In this document: positions 27,428-35,778 of the stretch, in pieces
Position numbering within the stretch: position 1 is the stretch's first letter
Layout: each line of letters begins with the position of its first letter
Source: Prevotella sp.
GTDB taxonomy: Bacteria; Bacteroidota; Bacteroidia; Bacteroidales; Bacteroidaceae
Direction of reading: 5' to 3'
Length of the DNA stretch: 64,000 nucleotides
Assembly: GCA_017402445.1 (NCBI GenBank)
Contig: JAFPME010000019.1
Location: 1 to 64,000 of the forward strand
The notes under the pieces: generated by a model
Database searches by the model: none
What the model was told of the DNA's origin: nothing
The model's input: the letters and a program-made list of their open reading frames with translations, nothing else
Translations under genes and position numbers: made by a program

Positions 27428-28528
27428 ATGAAAATATTTAGAACACTTGTTGCAGGTGCCCTGCTTGCTGTAGGCACATCTGCTATGGCCCAGGCAACTT
27501 ACACAGCTGCCGACGGTACAGAGTATCAGTTCAAGAAGCATTTGTTCCTCGATTTGCAGGGCGGTGCTCAGTATACTTTGGGTGAGTCGAAGTTCTCCAA
27601 CCTGCTTTCTCCGAATGTACAGCTTGGTCTCGGCTATCAGTTCAGCCCTGTCTTTGGCGCTCGTATTGCTGCTAATGGATGGCAGAGCAAGGGTGGCTTT
27701 GACTTCAACCATGAGAACACAACTTACAAGTTCAAGTACATTGCTCCTGGCGTTGACTTCATGTTCAACCTTTCCAACCTCTTCTGCGGATGGAATCCTA
27801 ATCGCGTATTCAATGTGATTGCCTTCCTCGGTGGTGGTGTCAACTTTGCATTCGACAATGACGATGTGAAAAACATGAAGCAGCAAGGCTACGAGTTCAA
27901 GTATTATTGGGAGAAGACAACTCCGACGCTCGTTGGTCGTGGCGGTCTTGAGCTTGCTTTCCGTTTGAGCGATGCTGTTAGCCTCATGCTCGAGGGTAAT
28001 GCTAATGTCATGAACGATCACTACAACAGCAAGTTTGGTGACAATCCTGACTGGTATTTCAACGGTTTGGTTGGTTTCAGAATCAATCTTGGCAAGACCT
28101 ACACTAAGGTTGTTCCGCCAGCTCCGGCACCAGCTCCCGAGCCAGCTCCTTATGTAGCTCCCGAGCCAGCTCCTGCTCCCGAGCCAGCTCCTGTTATCGA
28201 GCCGATCCGTCGTGACGTATTCTTCACCATCAACTCTACAGTCATCTCTGAGACTGAGGCTGTGAAGGTTCGCGACATCGCCAACTACATGAAGAAGTAT
28301 CCGAAGGCAAAGGTTGTTGTTTCTGGTTATGCTGACAAGGGCACAGGTAACGCAAGAATCAATGCTCGTCTTGCAGCCGGCCGTGCTGACATCGTCGTGA
28401 AGACATTGAAGGAACAGTATGGTATCGCTGCCGATCGCATTACTTACAACAGCTATGGTGACACCGTACAGCCGTTCGCAGAGAACGACCTGAACCGTGT
28501 ATCTATCTGTGTTGCTAATCCTGAGTAA
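27428..28528 (+). CDS. OmpA-family outer-membrane protein with Pro-Ala-Glu hinge
   Basis: The protein has 366 residues from ATG 27428; an in-frame ATG at 27416 would add four. It has a signal peptide (ending SAMAQ), an N-terminal beta-barrel (about 20-220), a hinge of repeated APAPEP units (about 230-262) and a C-terminal OmpA domain (about 265-365: DVFFTINSTVI, VVSGYADKGTGNARIN). The hinge resembles that of E. coli OmpA. It probably tethers the outer membrane to peptidoglycan. Codon bias again indicates high expression. Together with the two lipoproteins upstream it forms a cell-surface cluster ending at terminator 28552-28578. Confidence 0.92.
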   Translation: MKIFRTLVAGALLAVGTSAMAQATYTAADGTEYQFKKHLFLDLQGGAQYTLGESKFSNLLSPNVQLGLGYQFSPVFGARIAANGWQSKGGFDFNHENTTYKFKYIAPGVDFMFNLSNLFCGWNPNRVFNVIAFLGGGVNFAFDNDDVKNMKQQGYEFKYYWEKTTPTLVGRGGLELAFRLSDAVSLMLEGNANVMNDHYNSKFGDNPDWYFNGLVGFRINLGKTYTKVVPPAPAPAPEPAPYVAPEPAPAPEPAPVIEPIRRDVFFTINSTVISETEAVKVRDIANYMKKYPKAKVVVSGYADKGTGNARINARLAAGRADIVVKTLKEQYGIAADRITYNSYGDTVQPFAENDLNRVSICVANPE

Positions 28529-28551
28529 TCGCTTTTGGATTTGAGTTAATA

Positions 28552-28578
28552 AAAGCATCGCCACGGCGATGCTTTTTT
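28552..28578 (+). terminator. Terminator after OmpA protein
   Basis: Stem AAGCATCGCC/GGCGATGCTT with a tiny loop, followed by a run of T residues. Confidence 0.9.
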
Positions 28579-28837
28579 CTTATTATGTGTGTGGTCTATA
28601 AGTTCAGTTGTTGATTCTTTGCTTGGTCTATAGGTGACTTTTCTGATTTTACTTCAAACCGCTTCAACTACTGAGCTGATTTGTTGCCGAGTGTTTTGAG
28701 AATCTTTACCAGCCAAATGTCATGTTGATTCTTCCTTTCCAAACTCTATGAGAGCTTTTATCCTGTAAAATGGCTGTAGACTTTGTTGTTGCGTTACTAT
28801 TGTCGTGACCATTAGAGGATTTTCTGTGATTCTTGTG
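28579..28837. other. Spacer between convergent genes
   Basis: No gene or RNA is visible. The word GGTCTATA occurs twice (near 28593 and 28624). No separate terminator for the minus-strand LolD-like gene is evident. Confidence 0.4.
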
Positions 28838-29569
28838 TTACTGTTGAAGATCTTGTTGATCAGTAGTGGGTTCGCTTGTTTGGTCTTCTTCGACTGCGTT
28901 GGCAGTCTTGGTTTCTTCACCTTCTATCAGACCGTCGCGCAGACGGATGGTTCTGTCTGTGATGCTGGCCAGCGTTTCGTCGTGTGTGACGATGACGAAT
29001 GTCTGTCCGAAGCGGTCGCGCAGCTGAAAGAAGAGCTGATGTAGTTCTTCCTTGTTTTTCGAGTCAAGGCTTCCCGATGGTTCGTCAGCCAGTATCACTT
29101 CCGGATTGTTGATGAGTGCCCTTGCCACTGCCACACGTTGCTTCTCGCCACCCGACAGTTCCGCTGGTTTGTGCGTAGCCCTGTCTGTCAGTCCCATGAA
29201 TTTCAGCAGCTCCTCAGCCTTCTTCTTTGCTTCCGACTGGCTCAGTCCGGCGATGTATGCCGGTATCATCACGTTCTCTATTGCCGTGAATTCCGGCAGC
29301 AGCTGGTGAAACTGGAAAACGAAGCCAATGTTTTTGTTCCGAAACTCGCTTAGCTTGTTCTTGTTCATGCCGCTGATGTCAACCCCGTTGATGTACACGG
29401 TGCCGCTGTCAGCCTTGTCGAGCGTCCCGATGATTTGCAACAGTGTTGTTTTTCCGGCGCCGCTCGGTCCGACGATGCTGACCACCTCTCCTTTATTGAT
29501 GTGCAGTGAGATGCCTTTCAGCACCTGCAGTGAGCCGAAACTCTTTCTGATGTCTTTAATGTCAATCAT
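28838..29569 (-). CDS. ABC-transporter ATP-binding protein, LolD-like
   Basis: The 243 residues contain Walker A (GPSGAGKT, residues 34-41), the Q-loop region, ABC signature ([15 protein letters not shown]), Walker B ([12 protein letters not shown]) and the switch His (VTHDE). The spacing and [14 protein letters not shown] fit the LolD/MacB subfamily, which drives lipoprotein release from, or substrate extrusion across, the inner membrane. A partner permease is not adjacent. The last 25 residues are an acidic, Gln/Thr-rich tail. It follows the antiporter gene by only 18 bases, so both are probably co-transcribed. Confidence 0.88.
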   Translation of the reverse strand: MIDIKDIRKSFGSLQVLKGISLHINKGEVVSIVGPSGAGKTTLLQIIGTLDKADSGTVYINGVDISGMNKNKLSEFRNKNIGFVFQFHQLLPEFTAIENVMIPAYIAGLSQSEAKKKAEELLKFMGLTDRATHKPAELSGGEKQRVAVARALINNPEVILADEPSGSLDSKNKEELHQLFFQLRDRFGQTFVIVTHDETLASITDRTIRLRDGLIEGEETKTANAVEEDQTSEPTTDQQDLQQ

Positions 29570-29587
29570 ATATAGCTTTCTTTTTTA

Positions 29588-31789
29588 TTATTCTTCCTTT
29601 TTGTTTACCCGACGTCCAGGAACGTTTCTTCCCTTCTTACGCTGCTGCTGCCTGTTCCTCGTCACCCTGTTCAGCCAGTCCATGATCTGAGCATAGGCGC
29701 TGAGCTGTTCGTTTTTCTGTGGTGCCACGAAGGTGATGGCGTTTACGGGTTCTCCGTATTGGTCGGGGTAGATGATGATCAGGTTCTTCTGGTTGTAGTA
29801 TTGGCTGACCTCCGCTGGCAACTTTTCAAACGCATGCTTGTAGCTGACGGTACTCTTTCGTGCAGTGATGATCACGAGCAGGTGGTCTTCTTTCACTTGC
29901 GTGCAAAGCCTCGGCAGCTCGTTCCAGTGCTCCATGAGCGTGTATTCCGCCCTGATGTCGGGGTGAATGTTCTGAATGTATTGCCTGATGAGCGACAGCG
30001 TGTTCTGTTTCGAGTGGAACTGAATCCTGCAATCCAGGTTGCCGGCCATTCTTGCCAGCCTGTCCATCCACCTTCTGAAGCCCGGTTCAAATTCTGCCCT
30101 GCTCGGCACGGCCACCTGAATGCGTCTGATGGTGTTCAATGGCTGGTTGATTCTTGCCATGACGATTTGTCGGTTCAGCTCCGTGAACAGGTTTTCTGCG
30201 AATACACCCCAGAAGCTGTCGTCGTTCGATGCCTTCTCATGCAAGCCCATGATGACCTCGCTGGCGTCGTTCTCCTTGAATGCGTGCATGATGCCGTTTG
30301 CGATGTTCGTGGCGATCCTGCTCTGCGTCTGCATCCTCACGTCAGCCGCACTGGCCGCCTTTGCGGCATGTTCCAGCAGCTCCTTTCCGTGCTTCTGGTT
30401 GATGCTCACGTCGTTGTCGTCGAGCACGACGTTCAGTCCGATGAGCCCTCTGTTCAGCTTTTCGTTGCGCATCAGTATGGCCAGGTTCACCAGTCGTTCC
30501 GTGTTTCCCCGGTATTTCAGCGGCAGCAGCATCTTTTCGTCGTCGCCCGTTTTCTCTTCGGTTGGCGGAGCATCATCGAGCACAATCTTTCTCGACGCTA
30601 TTTCCGTCGTCACGCTCGAGATGATGCACGTGAAGAGCACCATCATCACCACACCGTTCAGCATGTCCGCATCCACCAGATATTGGCCTGGCTCCACTTC
30701 GATGCCCATACCCACCATCACGATGGCGATGGAGCCGGCAGCGTGCGCCGACGTCAGTCCGAACATCATGTGCGCATTGCTCAGCGGCAGTCTCATTCCG
30801 AGCCCCGCCACGTAGCCTGCAATCATCTTTCCCACCGTACCGATAATCACCATACTGGCCACGATGTTCGCCGTGTGCCAGCTGACGAACAGTGTGCGCA
30901 TGTCGATGAGCATGCCCACACCGATCAGGAAGTACGGAATGAAGATGGCATTGCCGATGAACTCCAGCCGTCCCATCAGGGGCGACACGTGGGGAATGTA
31001 TCTGTTGAGCACCAGTCCGGCGAAGAAAGCCCCGAAGACGCCCTCCAGTCCTATCCAAATGGTCACCGCAGCGTTCAGGAAGAGCACCGACAGCACGAAG
31101 ATGAACTGTGTGACGGCGTCGCTGTATCGTTGCAGGAACCATCGCGTTGCCCTTGGCACGACGTAGATGACGGCCGCCTCGTAGATGAACAGTTTGCAGA
31201 GCATCCAGGCCATGAGCCAGTGCACGGGCAGCGCGTCCGGTTCGTTTTTCGCATGCACCATGCCCACGACGGCCGACAGTGCCAGCAGTGCGAACAACAG
31301 TGCTATCATGCTGGCGCCGACGCTGAGCGTTACTGCCTTGTGGCGCTGCAGACCGTACTTGCTCACGATGGGGTAGGCAATGAGCGTGTTGCTCGACATG
31401 ATGCAGCAGAGCAGCAGCGTCGCCTCCTTCGAGTAGCCCATCACGCCGATGCCGGCAAAGTACACCAGCACGAAGGGCGTCAGGAACGTCAACAGACCGA
31501 ATGCCAGCACCTGTCTGATGTGCTTTCTCAGGCCCTCCATGTCCATCTCCAGTCCTGCGAGGAACATGATGTAGTAGAGTCCTACCTGTCCGAAGAGTTC
31601 AAACGAGTCGTCGCGCTGCAGGATGTTCAGTCCGTACTGTCCCACAACGATTCCCGCGAGCACCATTCCGATGATGTGCGGAATGCGGAGCCTGTGCATC
31701 ACCATCGGTGCCACCAGTATAATGATCAGCACAATGAAAAATATCCATGTGCTGTCAGTGACAGGGAAATATGAGCTGAAATCGAACAT
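29588..31789 (-). CDS. Kef-type cation/proton antiporter with C-terminal cytoplasmic stress-like domain
   Basis: The 733 residues begin with about 12 hydrophobic segments (to about residue 400) with typical CPA2 features (IPHIIGMVLAGIVVGQYGLN, FFAGLVLNRYIP). About 300 soluble residues follow, which look like one or two universal-stress-protein-type domains (GNTERLVNLAILMRNE) instead of the TrkA-N domain of classical Kef proteins. It should exchange Na+ or K+ for protons at the inner membrane. The -7 box (31798-31805) lies so close to ATG 31789 that the mRNA is predicted to be nearly leaderless. Confidence 0.88.
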   Translation of the reverse strand: MFDFSSYFPVTDSTWIFFIVLIIILVAPMVMHRLRIPHIIGMVLAGIVVGQYGLNILQRDDSFELFGQVGLYYIMFLAGLEMDMEGLRKHIRQVLAFGLLTFLTPFVLVYFAGIGVMGYSKEATLLLCCIMSSNTLIAYPIVSKYGLQRHKAVTLSVGASMIALLFALLALSAVVGMVHAKNEPDALPVHWLMAWMLCKLFIYEAAVIYVVPRATRWFLQRYSDAVTQFIFVLSVLFLNAAVTIWIGLEGVFGAFFAGLVLNRYIPHVSPLMGRLEFIGNAIFIPYFLIGVGMLIDMRTLFVSWHTANIVASMVIIGTVGKMIAGYVAGLGMRLPLSNAHMMFGLTSAHAAGSIAIVMVGMGIEVEPGQYLVDADMLNGVVMMVLFTCIISSVTTEIASRKIVLDDAPPTEEKTGDDEKMLLPLKYRGNTERLVNLAILMRNEKLNRGLIGLNVVLDDNDVSINQKHGKELLEHAAKAASAADVRMQTQSRIATNIANGIMHAFKENDASEVIMGLHEKASNDDSFWGVFAENLFTELNRQIVMARINQPLNTIRRIQVAVPSRAEFEPGFRRWMDRLARMAGNLDCRIQFHSKQNTLSLIRQYIQNIHPDIRAEYTLMEHWNELPRLCTQVKEDHLLVIITARKSTVSYKHAFEKLPAEVSQYYNQKNLIIIYPDQYGEPVNAITFVAPQKNEQLSAYAQIMDWLNRVTRNRQQQRKKGRNVPGRRVNKKEE

Positions 31790-31797
31790 ATTGCATG

Positions 31798-31805
31798 CAA
31801 AATTA
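31798..31805 (-). promoter_or_regulatory. Promoter -7 box of the antiporter gene
   Basis: On the minus strand it reads TAATTTTG followed by C. Its end is only 8 bases before the start codon. No good -33 box is seen. Confidence 0.5.
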
Positions 31806-31848
31806 CGAAATTTTCTATCAAAAGCACCCGTTATCTCCTAAAAAGTTG

Positions 31849-31856
31849 TAATTTTG
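31849..31856 (+). promoter_or_regulatory. Promoter -7 box of the small lipoprotein gene
   Basis: TAATTTTG followed by C, 46 bases before ATG 31903, divergent from the antiporter promoter. Confidence 0.55.
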
Positions 31857-31902
31857 CACACAAAACAGCCATTCTTATCCATTGGCAACAAAATCAAGAG
31901 AC

Positions 31903-32322
31903 ATGAAGAGATTACTCATTGCATTCGTTGCTGTTCTCCTTCTCGCAGGCTGCAATGTCAGTTTGGAGAAACAAGCAAAGGAGAGCGCGCTCCGCAGCCT
32001 CAAGGCAGGCATGGTGGAAAACAAGGAGTCTGTCCAACTGGCAGATGTCGAGACCGTGTTCCTCTACGATTCTCTCTGCATTCTCAACTTCACGGGCCGC
32101 ATCAAGGACGCTTTCGGCGAATATGCCTCGAACCCGTTGGAGTATATTTTCTACATAAAGAACGGCAACAAGGTGGGTTGCATGCGCTCGTTGGAGAACG
32201 AACGGTCCATAGCCGAGGGCTACGACATCTACAGTTCCAACATGGACAAGGCTTCGAAGGATGAGCTTCGCGACAAGTGTCTGCAGCTACTGAAGACCGA
32301 AGGCGTGCCGGCACAGGAGTGA
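31903..32322 (+). CDS. Small putative lipoprotein, function unknown
   Basis: The 139 residues carry a clear lipoprotein signal (MKRLLIAFVAVLLLAGC, Cys17). The mature part is mixed helix and strand, with VETVFLYDSLCILNFTGRIKD in the centre and a charged C-terminus. I recognise no family. ATG 31903 was chosen over an upstream in-frame ATG at 31882 because it places the signal peptide correctly. The following asd gene starts 87 bases downstream and may be read from the same promoter. Confidence 0.8.
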   Translation: MKRLLIAFVAVLLLAGCNVSLEKQAKESALRSLKAGMVENKESVQLADVETVFLYDSLCILNFTGRIKDAFGEYASNPLEYIFYIKNGNKVGCMRSLENERSIAEGYDIYSSNMDKASKDELRDKCLQLLKTEGVPAQE

Positions 32323-32409
32323 GGCTGGGCGTGTCTGCCCGGATCATGCTTCCTCAGCCTCGGGCACCAGAGTCATTGACGACGTTTATTTTTTTTTAGG
32401 TAAAAAGAT

Positions 32410-33417
32410 ATGAAAGTAGCAATCGTAGGCGCCAGTGGCGCCGTTGGGCAGGAGTTCCTGCGCATTCTCGACCAGCGCAATTTTCCGTTGGACGAGCTGG
32501 TGTTGTTCGGTTCCGAGCGCAGTGCGGGCCGTCGTTACAACTTCCGTGGCAAGGACATCGAGGTGAAGCTGCTGCAGCACAACGACGATTTCCGCGACAT
32601 CGACATCGCCTTCACCTCTGCCGGTGCCGGTACGTCGAAGGAATTTGCTGAGACCATCACGAAGTTCGGCACGGTGATGATCGACAATTCCAGTGCATTC
32701 CGCATGGACGACGACGTGCCCCTGGTCGTTCCCGAGTGCAATGCCGAGGATGCGCTGACGCGTCCGCGCGGCATCATCGCCAATCCCAACTGCACCACTA
32801 TCATGATGGTGGTCTGTCTGCAGCCCTTAGAGCGTCTGTCCCACATCAAGCGCATCCGCGTGAGCAGCTATCAGAGCGCCAGCGGAGCCGGTGCCGCTGC
32901 CATGGCCGAGCTGGAACAGCAGTATGCCGAGCTGGTGGCAGGCAAACCCGTCACGGTGAAGAAGTTCCCTCACCAGCTGGCCTACAATGTCATTCCGCAG
33001 ATTGACGTCTTCCAGCCCAATGGCTACACCAAGGAAGAGATGAAGATGTACAACGAGACGCAGAAAATCATGCACACCGATGCCCGTTGCTCGGCCACCT
33101 GCGTGCGCGTCAGCTCTCTGCGCAGCCACAGCGAGAGCGTGTGGATTGAGACCGAGGCACCCATCAGCGTCGAGCAGGCGCGCGAAGCCCTCGCCTCTGC
33201 ACCCGGTGTGACGCTGCGCGACAATCCTGCCGAGCTCGTCTATCCCATGCCGCTGGAGACGGCCGGCCTTGACGACATCTACGTCGGCCGCATCCGCAAG
33301 GACCTGAGCGACGACTGTGGCCTCACCTTCTGGCTCTCTGGCGACCAGATTCGCAAGGGTGCTGCGCTGAATGCGGTTCAGATTGCCGAGTACCTCATCC
33401 AGGTGGGCAATGTCTGA
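32410..33417 (+). CDS. asd: Aspartate-semialdehyde dehydrogenase
   Basis: It reduces aspartyl phosphate to aspartate semialdehyde with NADPH, feeding lysine, diaminopimelate, threonine and methionine synthesis. The 335 residues start with a dinucleotide-binding motif ([18 protein letters not shown]), carry the catalytic cysteine in [11 protein letters not shown] (Cys128), and keep the substrate-binding [14 protein letters not shown] segment and the conserved [14 protein letters not shown]. The length is typical. It ends in a spacer closed by a bidirectional terminator at 33612-33648. Confidence 0.97.
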   Translation: MKVAIVGASGAVGQEFLRILDQRNFPLDELVLFGSERSAGRRYNFRGKDIEVKLLQHNDDFRDIDIAFTSAGAGTSKEFAETITKFGTVMIDNSSAFRMDDDVPLVVPECNAEDALTRPRGIIANPNCTTIMMVVCLQPLERLSHIKRIRVSSYQSASGAGAAAMAELEQQYAELVAGKPVTVKKFPHQLAYNVIPQIDVFQPNGYTKEEMKMYNETQKIMHTDARCSATCVRVSSLRSHSESVWIETEAPISVEQAREALASAPGVTLRDNPAELVYPMPLETAGLDDIYVGRIRKDLSDDCGLTFWLSGDQIRKGAALNAVQIAEYLIQVGNV

Positions 33418-33611
33418 CGGCTCGCGGTTCCGTCTGCGCGCGTACAGAAAGGCTTTATAAGGAGTGTAGGAACGGCGTGCCGCAGCAGTGAAAATGTTCG
33501 TTTTTGCACTGTTGATGCCCTGTTCGGAAGGAAAGCTGCTTGAAGAGAGAGCTTTGCGAACAACACGGCAAGCCGTCCAGAATGAATCTCGAAGCAGACA
33601 GACGCTACCAT

Positions 33612-33648
33612 AAAAAAAGAAGTGACCTCGCAGTCACTTCTTTTTTTT
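33612..33648. terminator. Bidirectional terminator between asd and tRNA-Val(GAC)
   Basis: Stem AAGAAGTGAC/GTCACTTCTT with loop CTCGCA, flanked by an A-run on the left and a T-run on the right, so it can end transcription from both directions. Confidence 0.9.
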
Positions 33649-33649
33649 G

Positions 33650-33723
33650 TGTCGACACTTGGACTCGAACCAAGGACCCCCACCATGTCAAGGTGATACT
33701 CTAACCAGCTGAGCTATGCCGAC
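33650..33723 (-). tRNA. tRNA-Val, anticodon GAC
   Basis: On the minus strand: acceptor GTCGGCA with TGTCGAC, D-arm GCTC/GAGT, anticodon stem TCACC/GGTGG with loop TTGACAT (anticodon GAC), T-arm CTTGG/CCAAG with loop TTCGAGT, discriminator A. CCA is not encoded. Together with the tRNA at 14239 both valine isoacceptors lie in this window. Confidence 0.97.
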
Positions 33724-33774
33724 TTGCTGTTTCTGAAAGTGGCGCTGAGCGCGTCGTGCTTTCAAATGTGCGTG

Positions 33775-33782
33775 CAAAGGTA
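33775..33782 (-). promoter_or_regulatory. Promoter -7 box of tRNA-Val(GAC)
   Basis: On the minus strand it reads TACCTTTG followed by C, 51 bases upstream of the tRNA 5' end. Confidence 0.55.
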
Positions 33783-33868
33783 TGCTTTTTTTTTTATTCC
33801 GTGAAGAAAACGGCGTTATTTTGCATTTTTTTAACGACCGAAGCGCCCCTTTCCTGCTGGCTGACGCT

Positions 33869-34066
33869 TCCCGGACATTATTCCTGGCCTGCCAAAGCAG
33901 TGTTCTTGGTCAGCCAAAGCCCTGTTCCTGACCTGTCAAAGCAGTGTTTCTGCGTTGCCGATCGGCTCGTTCTTTCATGCCGTTTCAGTGAAATTGCGCA
34001 GTAAAATCAGTGAAATTGCTCAGCAAAGTCAGTGATATTGCTCGGCAATTTCACTGAAATGGCAAC
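33869..34066. repeat. Nine tandem 22-base units with paired palindromes (array B)
   Basis: Units begin at 33869, 33891, 33913, 33935, 33957, 33979, 34001, 34023 and 34045, each exactly 22 bases. Units 2-4 share GCCAAAGC..TGTTC; units 6-9 share TCAGTGAAATTG (or its variant). Palindromes sit on the unit boundaries (TGGCctGCCA, TGGTcaGCCA, TGACctGTCA, TTGCTCAGCAA, TTGCTCGGCAA) and inside units (TTTCAGTGAAA, TTTCACTGAAA). The arms change together. The rest of the 443-base gap (33724-34166) holds only the tRNA promoter. Confidence 0.85.
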
Positions 34067-34166
34067 ACAGGAAGGCAGCCCGGACAGAGTTTTCAGTGCT
34101 ATTTGTCCATGCTGTTTGTGCCGTAGGGCAGGGCGGCAGCGCGTGCAGTCCGCTGCCGCTCAGGTT

Positions 34167-34553
34167 TCAGTAGAGGTAGAACATGCGTTCCATCATCTGC
34201 CATTTCTCGTCCGATGTGGCCGAGGCGTCGCAGTTCTGGAAGCGCGCCACGTACTGTTCCCACTCCTGCTGTCGCGGCAGCGTGGCCAGTCGGGCCATGG
34301 CTTCGTCCCAGTTGAAGTCGAGTGGCGCGTCCACAATCATCACCAGTCGGTTGCCGATGATGTATATTTCCATTTCGAGAATGCCCACCTCGCGGATGCC
34401 CGCCTTGATTTCGTCCCAGAAGTGTTCCGGGTCGTGCGCCTCGCGGTATCGGCTGATGAGCTCGTCGTCGTCGCGCAGCTCCATTGTCTGCACGTATCGT
34501 TTCACGGGCTGTCCGTATTCCTTTGTCTTGTATCCTTCCATCATAATACTCAT
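34167..34553 (-). CDS. L-rhamnose mutarotase-family protein
   Basis: The 128 residues match the small RhaM/DUF718 fold: RYVQTMELRDDDELISRYREAH, the segment FWDEIKAGIREVGILEMEIYIIGNRLVMI, and the C-terminal WEQYVARFQ. Characterised members interconvert the anomers of L-rhamnose or L-fucose. No sugar-catabolism genes adjoin, so the substrate is unproven. The true start may be an in-frame ATG up to four codons downstream of 34553. It lies 39 bases downstream of the gamma-carbonic anhydrase gene on the same strand and is probably co-transcribed. Confidence 0.85.
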   Translation of the reverse strand: MSIMMEGYKTKEYGQPVKRYVQTMELRDDDELISRYREAHDPEHFWDEIKAGIREVGILEMEIYIIGNRLVMIVDAPLDFNWDEAMARLATLPRQQEWEQYVARFQNCDASATSDEKWQMMERMFYLY

Positions 34554-34592
34554 CTGTTTCTCACAGGAATCACAGGAAACTATGAACTGAAC

Positions 34593-35105
34593 TCACTCTT
34601 CGCGCTCGCGGTACCAGTCCAGGTACATCACGTAGTGCTGGGCGAAGCTTTCGGCCTGGTTCGGGGCCGTCTTCTTGATGAATTTCGCGGGTACGCCGCC
34701 CCATATCTCGTGGTCGCCAATCTTCGTTCCCTTCAGCACCAGCGCACCGGCAGCCACCACGGCTCCGCGCCCCACCTCGCAGTTGTCGAGCAGCGTCGAT
34801 CCCATTCCGATGAGTGCGCCGTCGTGAATGGTACAAGCATGCACGGTAGCGTTGTGTCCGATGGTCACGTCGCTGCCGATGTGCAGCGGTCCTGTCTTGT
34901 ATGTGGTGTGCAGCACGGCTCCGTCCTGCACGTTTGTACGGTCTCCGATGTGAATGTGGCACACGTCTCCGCGCACCACAGCATTGAACCACACTGAGCA
35001 TTCGTCGCCCATGACCACTTCGCCTACGATTGCGGCGTTTTCGCTGAAATAGCAGTTCTTGCCCCATTTGGGTGCAAGTCCGTTCACTTCTTTTATGATA
35101 GCCAT
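34593..35105 (-). CDS. Gamma-carbonic anhydrase family hexapeptide-repeat protein
   Basis: The 170 residues form a left-handed beta helix of hexapeptide repeats (SVWFNAVVRGD, HIHIGDRTNVQDGAVLH, DVTIGHNATVHACTI, GALIGMGSTLLDN) ending in a helix with VPAKFIKK. The three zinc-binding histidines of the family are present (in AVLHTTYK and GHNATVHAC). Relatives include YrdA, PaaY and CaiE; some hydrate CO2, others act on CoA thioesters, so the activity is uncertain. A minus-strand -7 box lies at 35131-35138. Confidence 0.9.
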   Translation of the reverse strand: MAIIKEVNGLAPKWGKNCYFSENAAIVGEVVMGDECSVWFNAVVRGDVCHIHIGDRTNVQDGAVLHTTYKTGPLHIGSDVTIGHNATVHACTIHDGALIGMGSTLLDNCEVGRGAVVAAGALVLKGTKIGDHEIWGGVPAKFIKKTAPNQAESFAQHYVMYLDWYREREE

Positions 35106-35130
35106 TGTCCTCTTGTTAAGTTATGGCTGC

Positions 35131-35138
35131 AAAGTTAA
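35131..35138 (-). promoter_or_regulatory. Promoter -7 box of the gamma-carbonic anhydrase gene
   Basis: On the minus strand it reads TAACTTTG followed by C, 25 bases upstream of the start codon. Confidence 0.55.
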
Positions 35139-35231
35139 TACTTTTTGCAGAAAAAACCGGTTTCGCCGTGCAAGAAATGAGTTTTTTTGCCGTTTCAACA
35201 GAAAGACGAAGCGAATTAAAACACGGAAGAG

Positions 35232-35726
35232 ATGATGCGGAGAATGTCAAGATGGTACAATGCCCTGCTGTCGGCGCTGTTGTCGGTGCTGGGCTTCGAG
35301 TCGTGCAGCAGTGTGATCAACAACGAGGCCGAGGAGTACGGCTGTCCGTTGGTGGAGTATCAGGTGAAAGGCGAAGTGACCGACGCCGACAGCGGCCGCC
35401 CCATCGAGGGCATCCAGGCCAAGCTTGGCCACATGTTCACCACCGACGAGCGTGAGCAGGCGTACGCTTTCGACTCTGTGCTTACCGACCGTGCGGGGGC
35501 GTTCGTGTTTCCCGTGCACGGTGAAGTGGCGCTGCAGCCCAGTCTGACGCTCATTCTGGAAGATCCGCATGCTGCTTCCGGTGGCGTGGGCTATGCCAGC
35601 GACACGGTCAGGCTGAAGGACATGGAGCAGAAACAGGTGAAGCAGGGTGACGGTAGTTGGTACAACGGAGCCTACGAGCTGACGGTTGCGCGCAAGCTGA
35701 AAAAGCAGGGTGGAAAGAAACAATAA
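35232..35726 (+). CDS. Radical SAM-associated putative lipoprotein
   Basis: The 164 residues start with an Arg-rich signal peptide and lipobox (LSVLGFESC, Cys25). The mature part begins with a carboxypeptidase-regulatory-like beta sandwich (YQVKGEVTDADSGRPIEGI, about 43-115) and ends in a basic Lys/Gln tail (KLKKQGGKKQ). Size, lipobox and the adjacent radical SAM gene match the Bacteroidales family defined as the lipoprotein partner in the 'rSAM/lipoprotein system' (TIGRFAM models TIGR04133 and TIGR04134, from memory). The function of that family is unknown; the lipoprotein is the presumed substrate or partner. The radical SAM start lies 52 bases downstream. Confidence 0.82.
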   Translation: MMRRMSRWYNALLSALLSVLGFESCSSVINNEAEEYGCPLVEYQVKGEVTDADSGRPIEGIQAKLGHMFTTDEREQAYAFDSVLTDRAGAFVFPVHGEVALQPSLTLILEDPHAASGGVGYASDTVRLKDMEQKQVKQGDGSWYNGAYELTVARKLKKQGGKKQ

Positions 35727-35778
35727 AATCGTTTGCTGCACGTTCTTTACAAAAAGGAACCATAACAAACGGAAACAA

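Noticed and set aside
29759-31774. A 2-kb plus-strand frame opposite the antiporter gene
   Set aside because: The translation is His/Arg/Val-rich nonsense without membrane segments, while the minus strand encodes a clear antiporter.
33756-34004. An 82-codon frame across array B
   Set aside because: It lies inside 22-base tandem repeats and lacks promoter and motifs.
35710-35778. GTG at 35710 as start of the radical SAM gene
   Set aside because: The 23 extra residues are unlike the family's N-terminus and overlap the lipoprotein gene.
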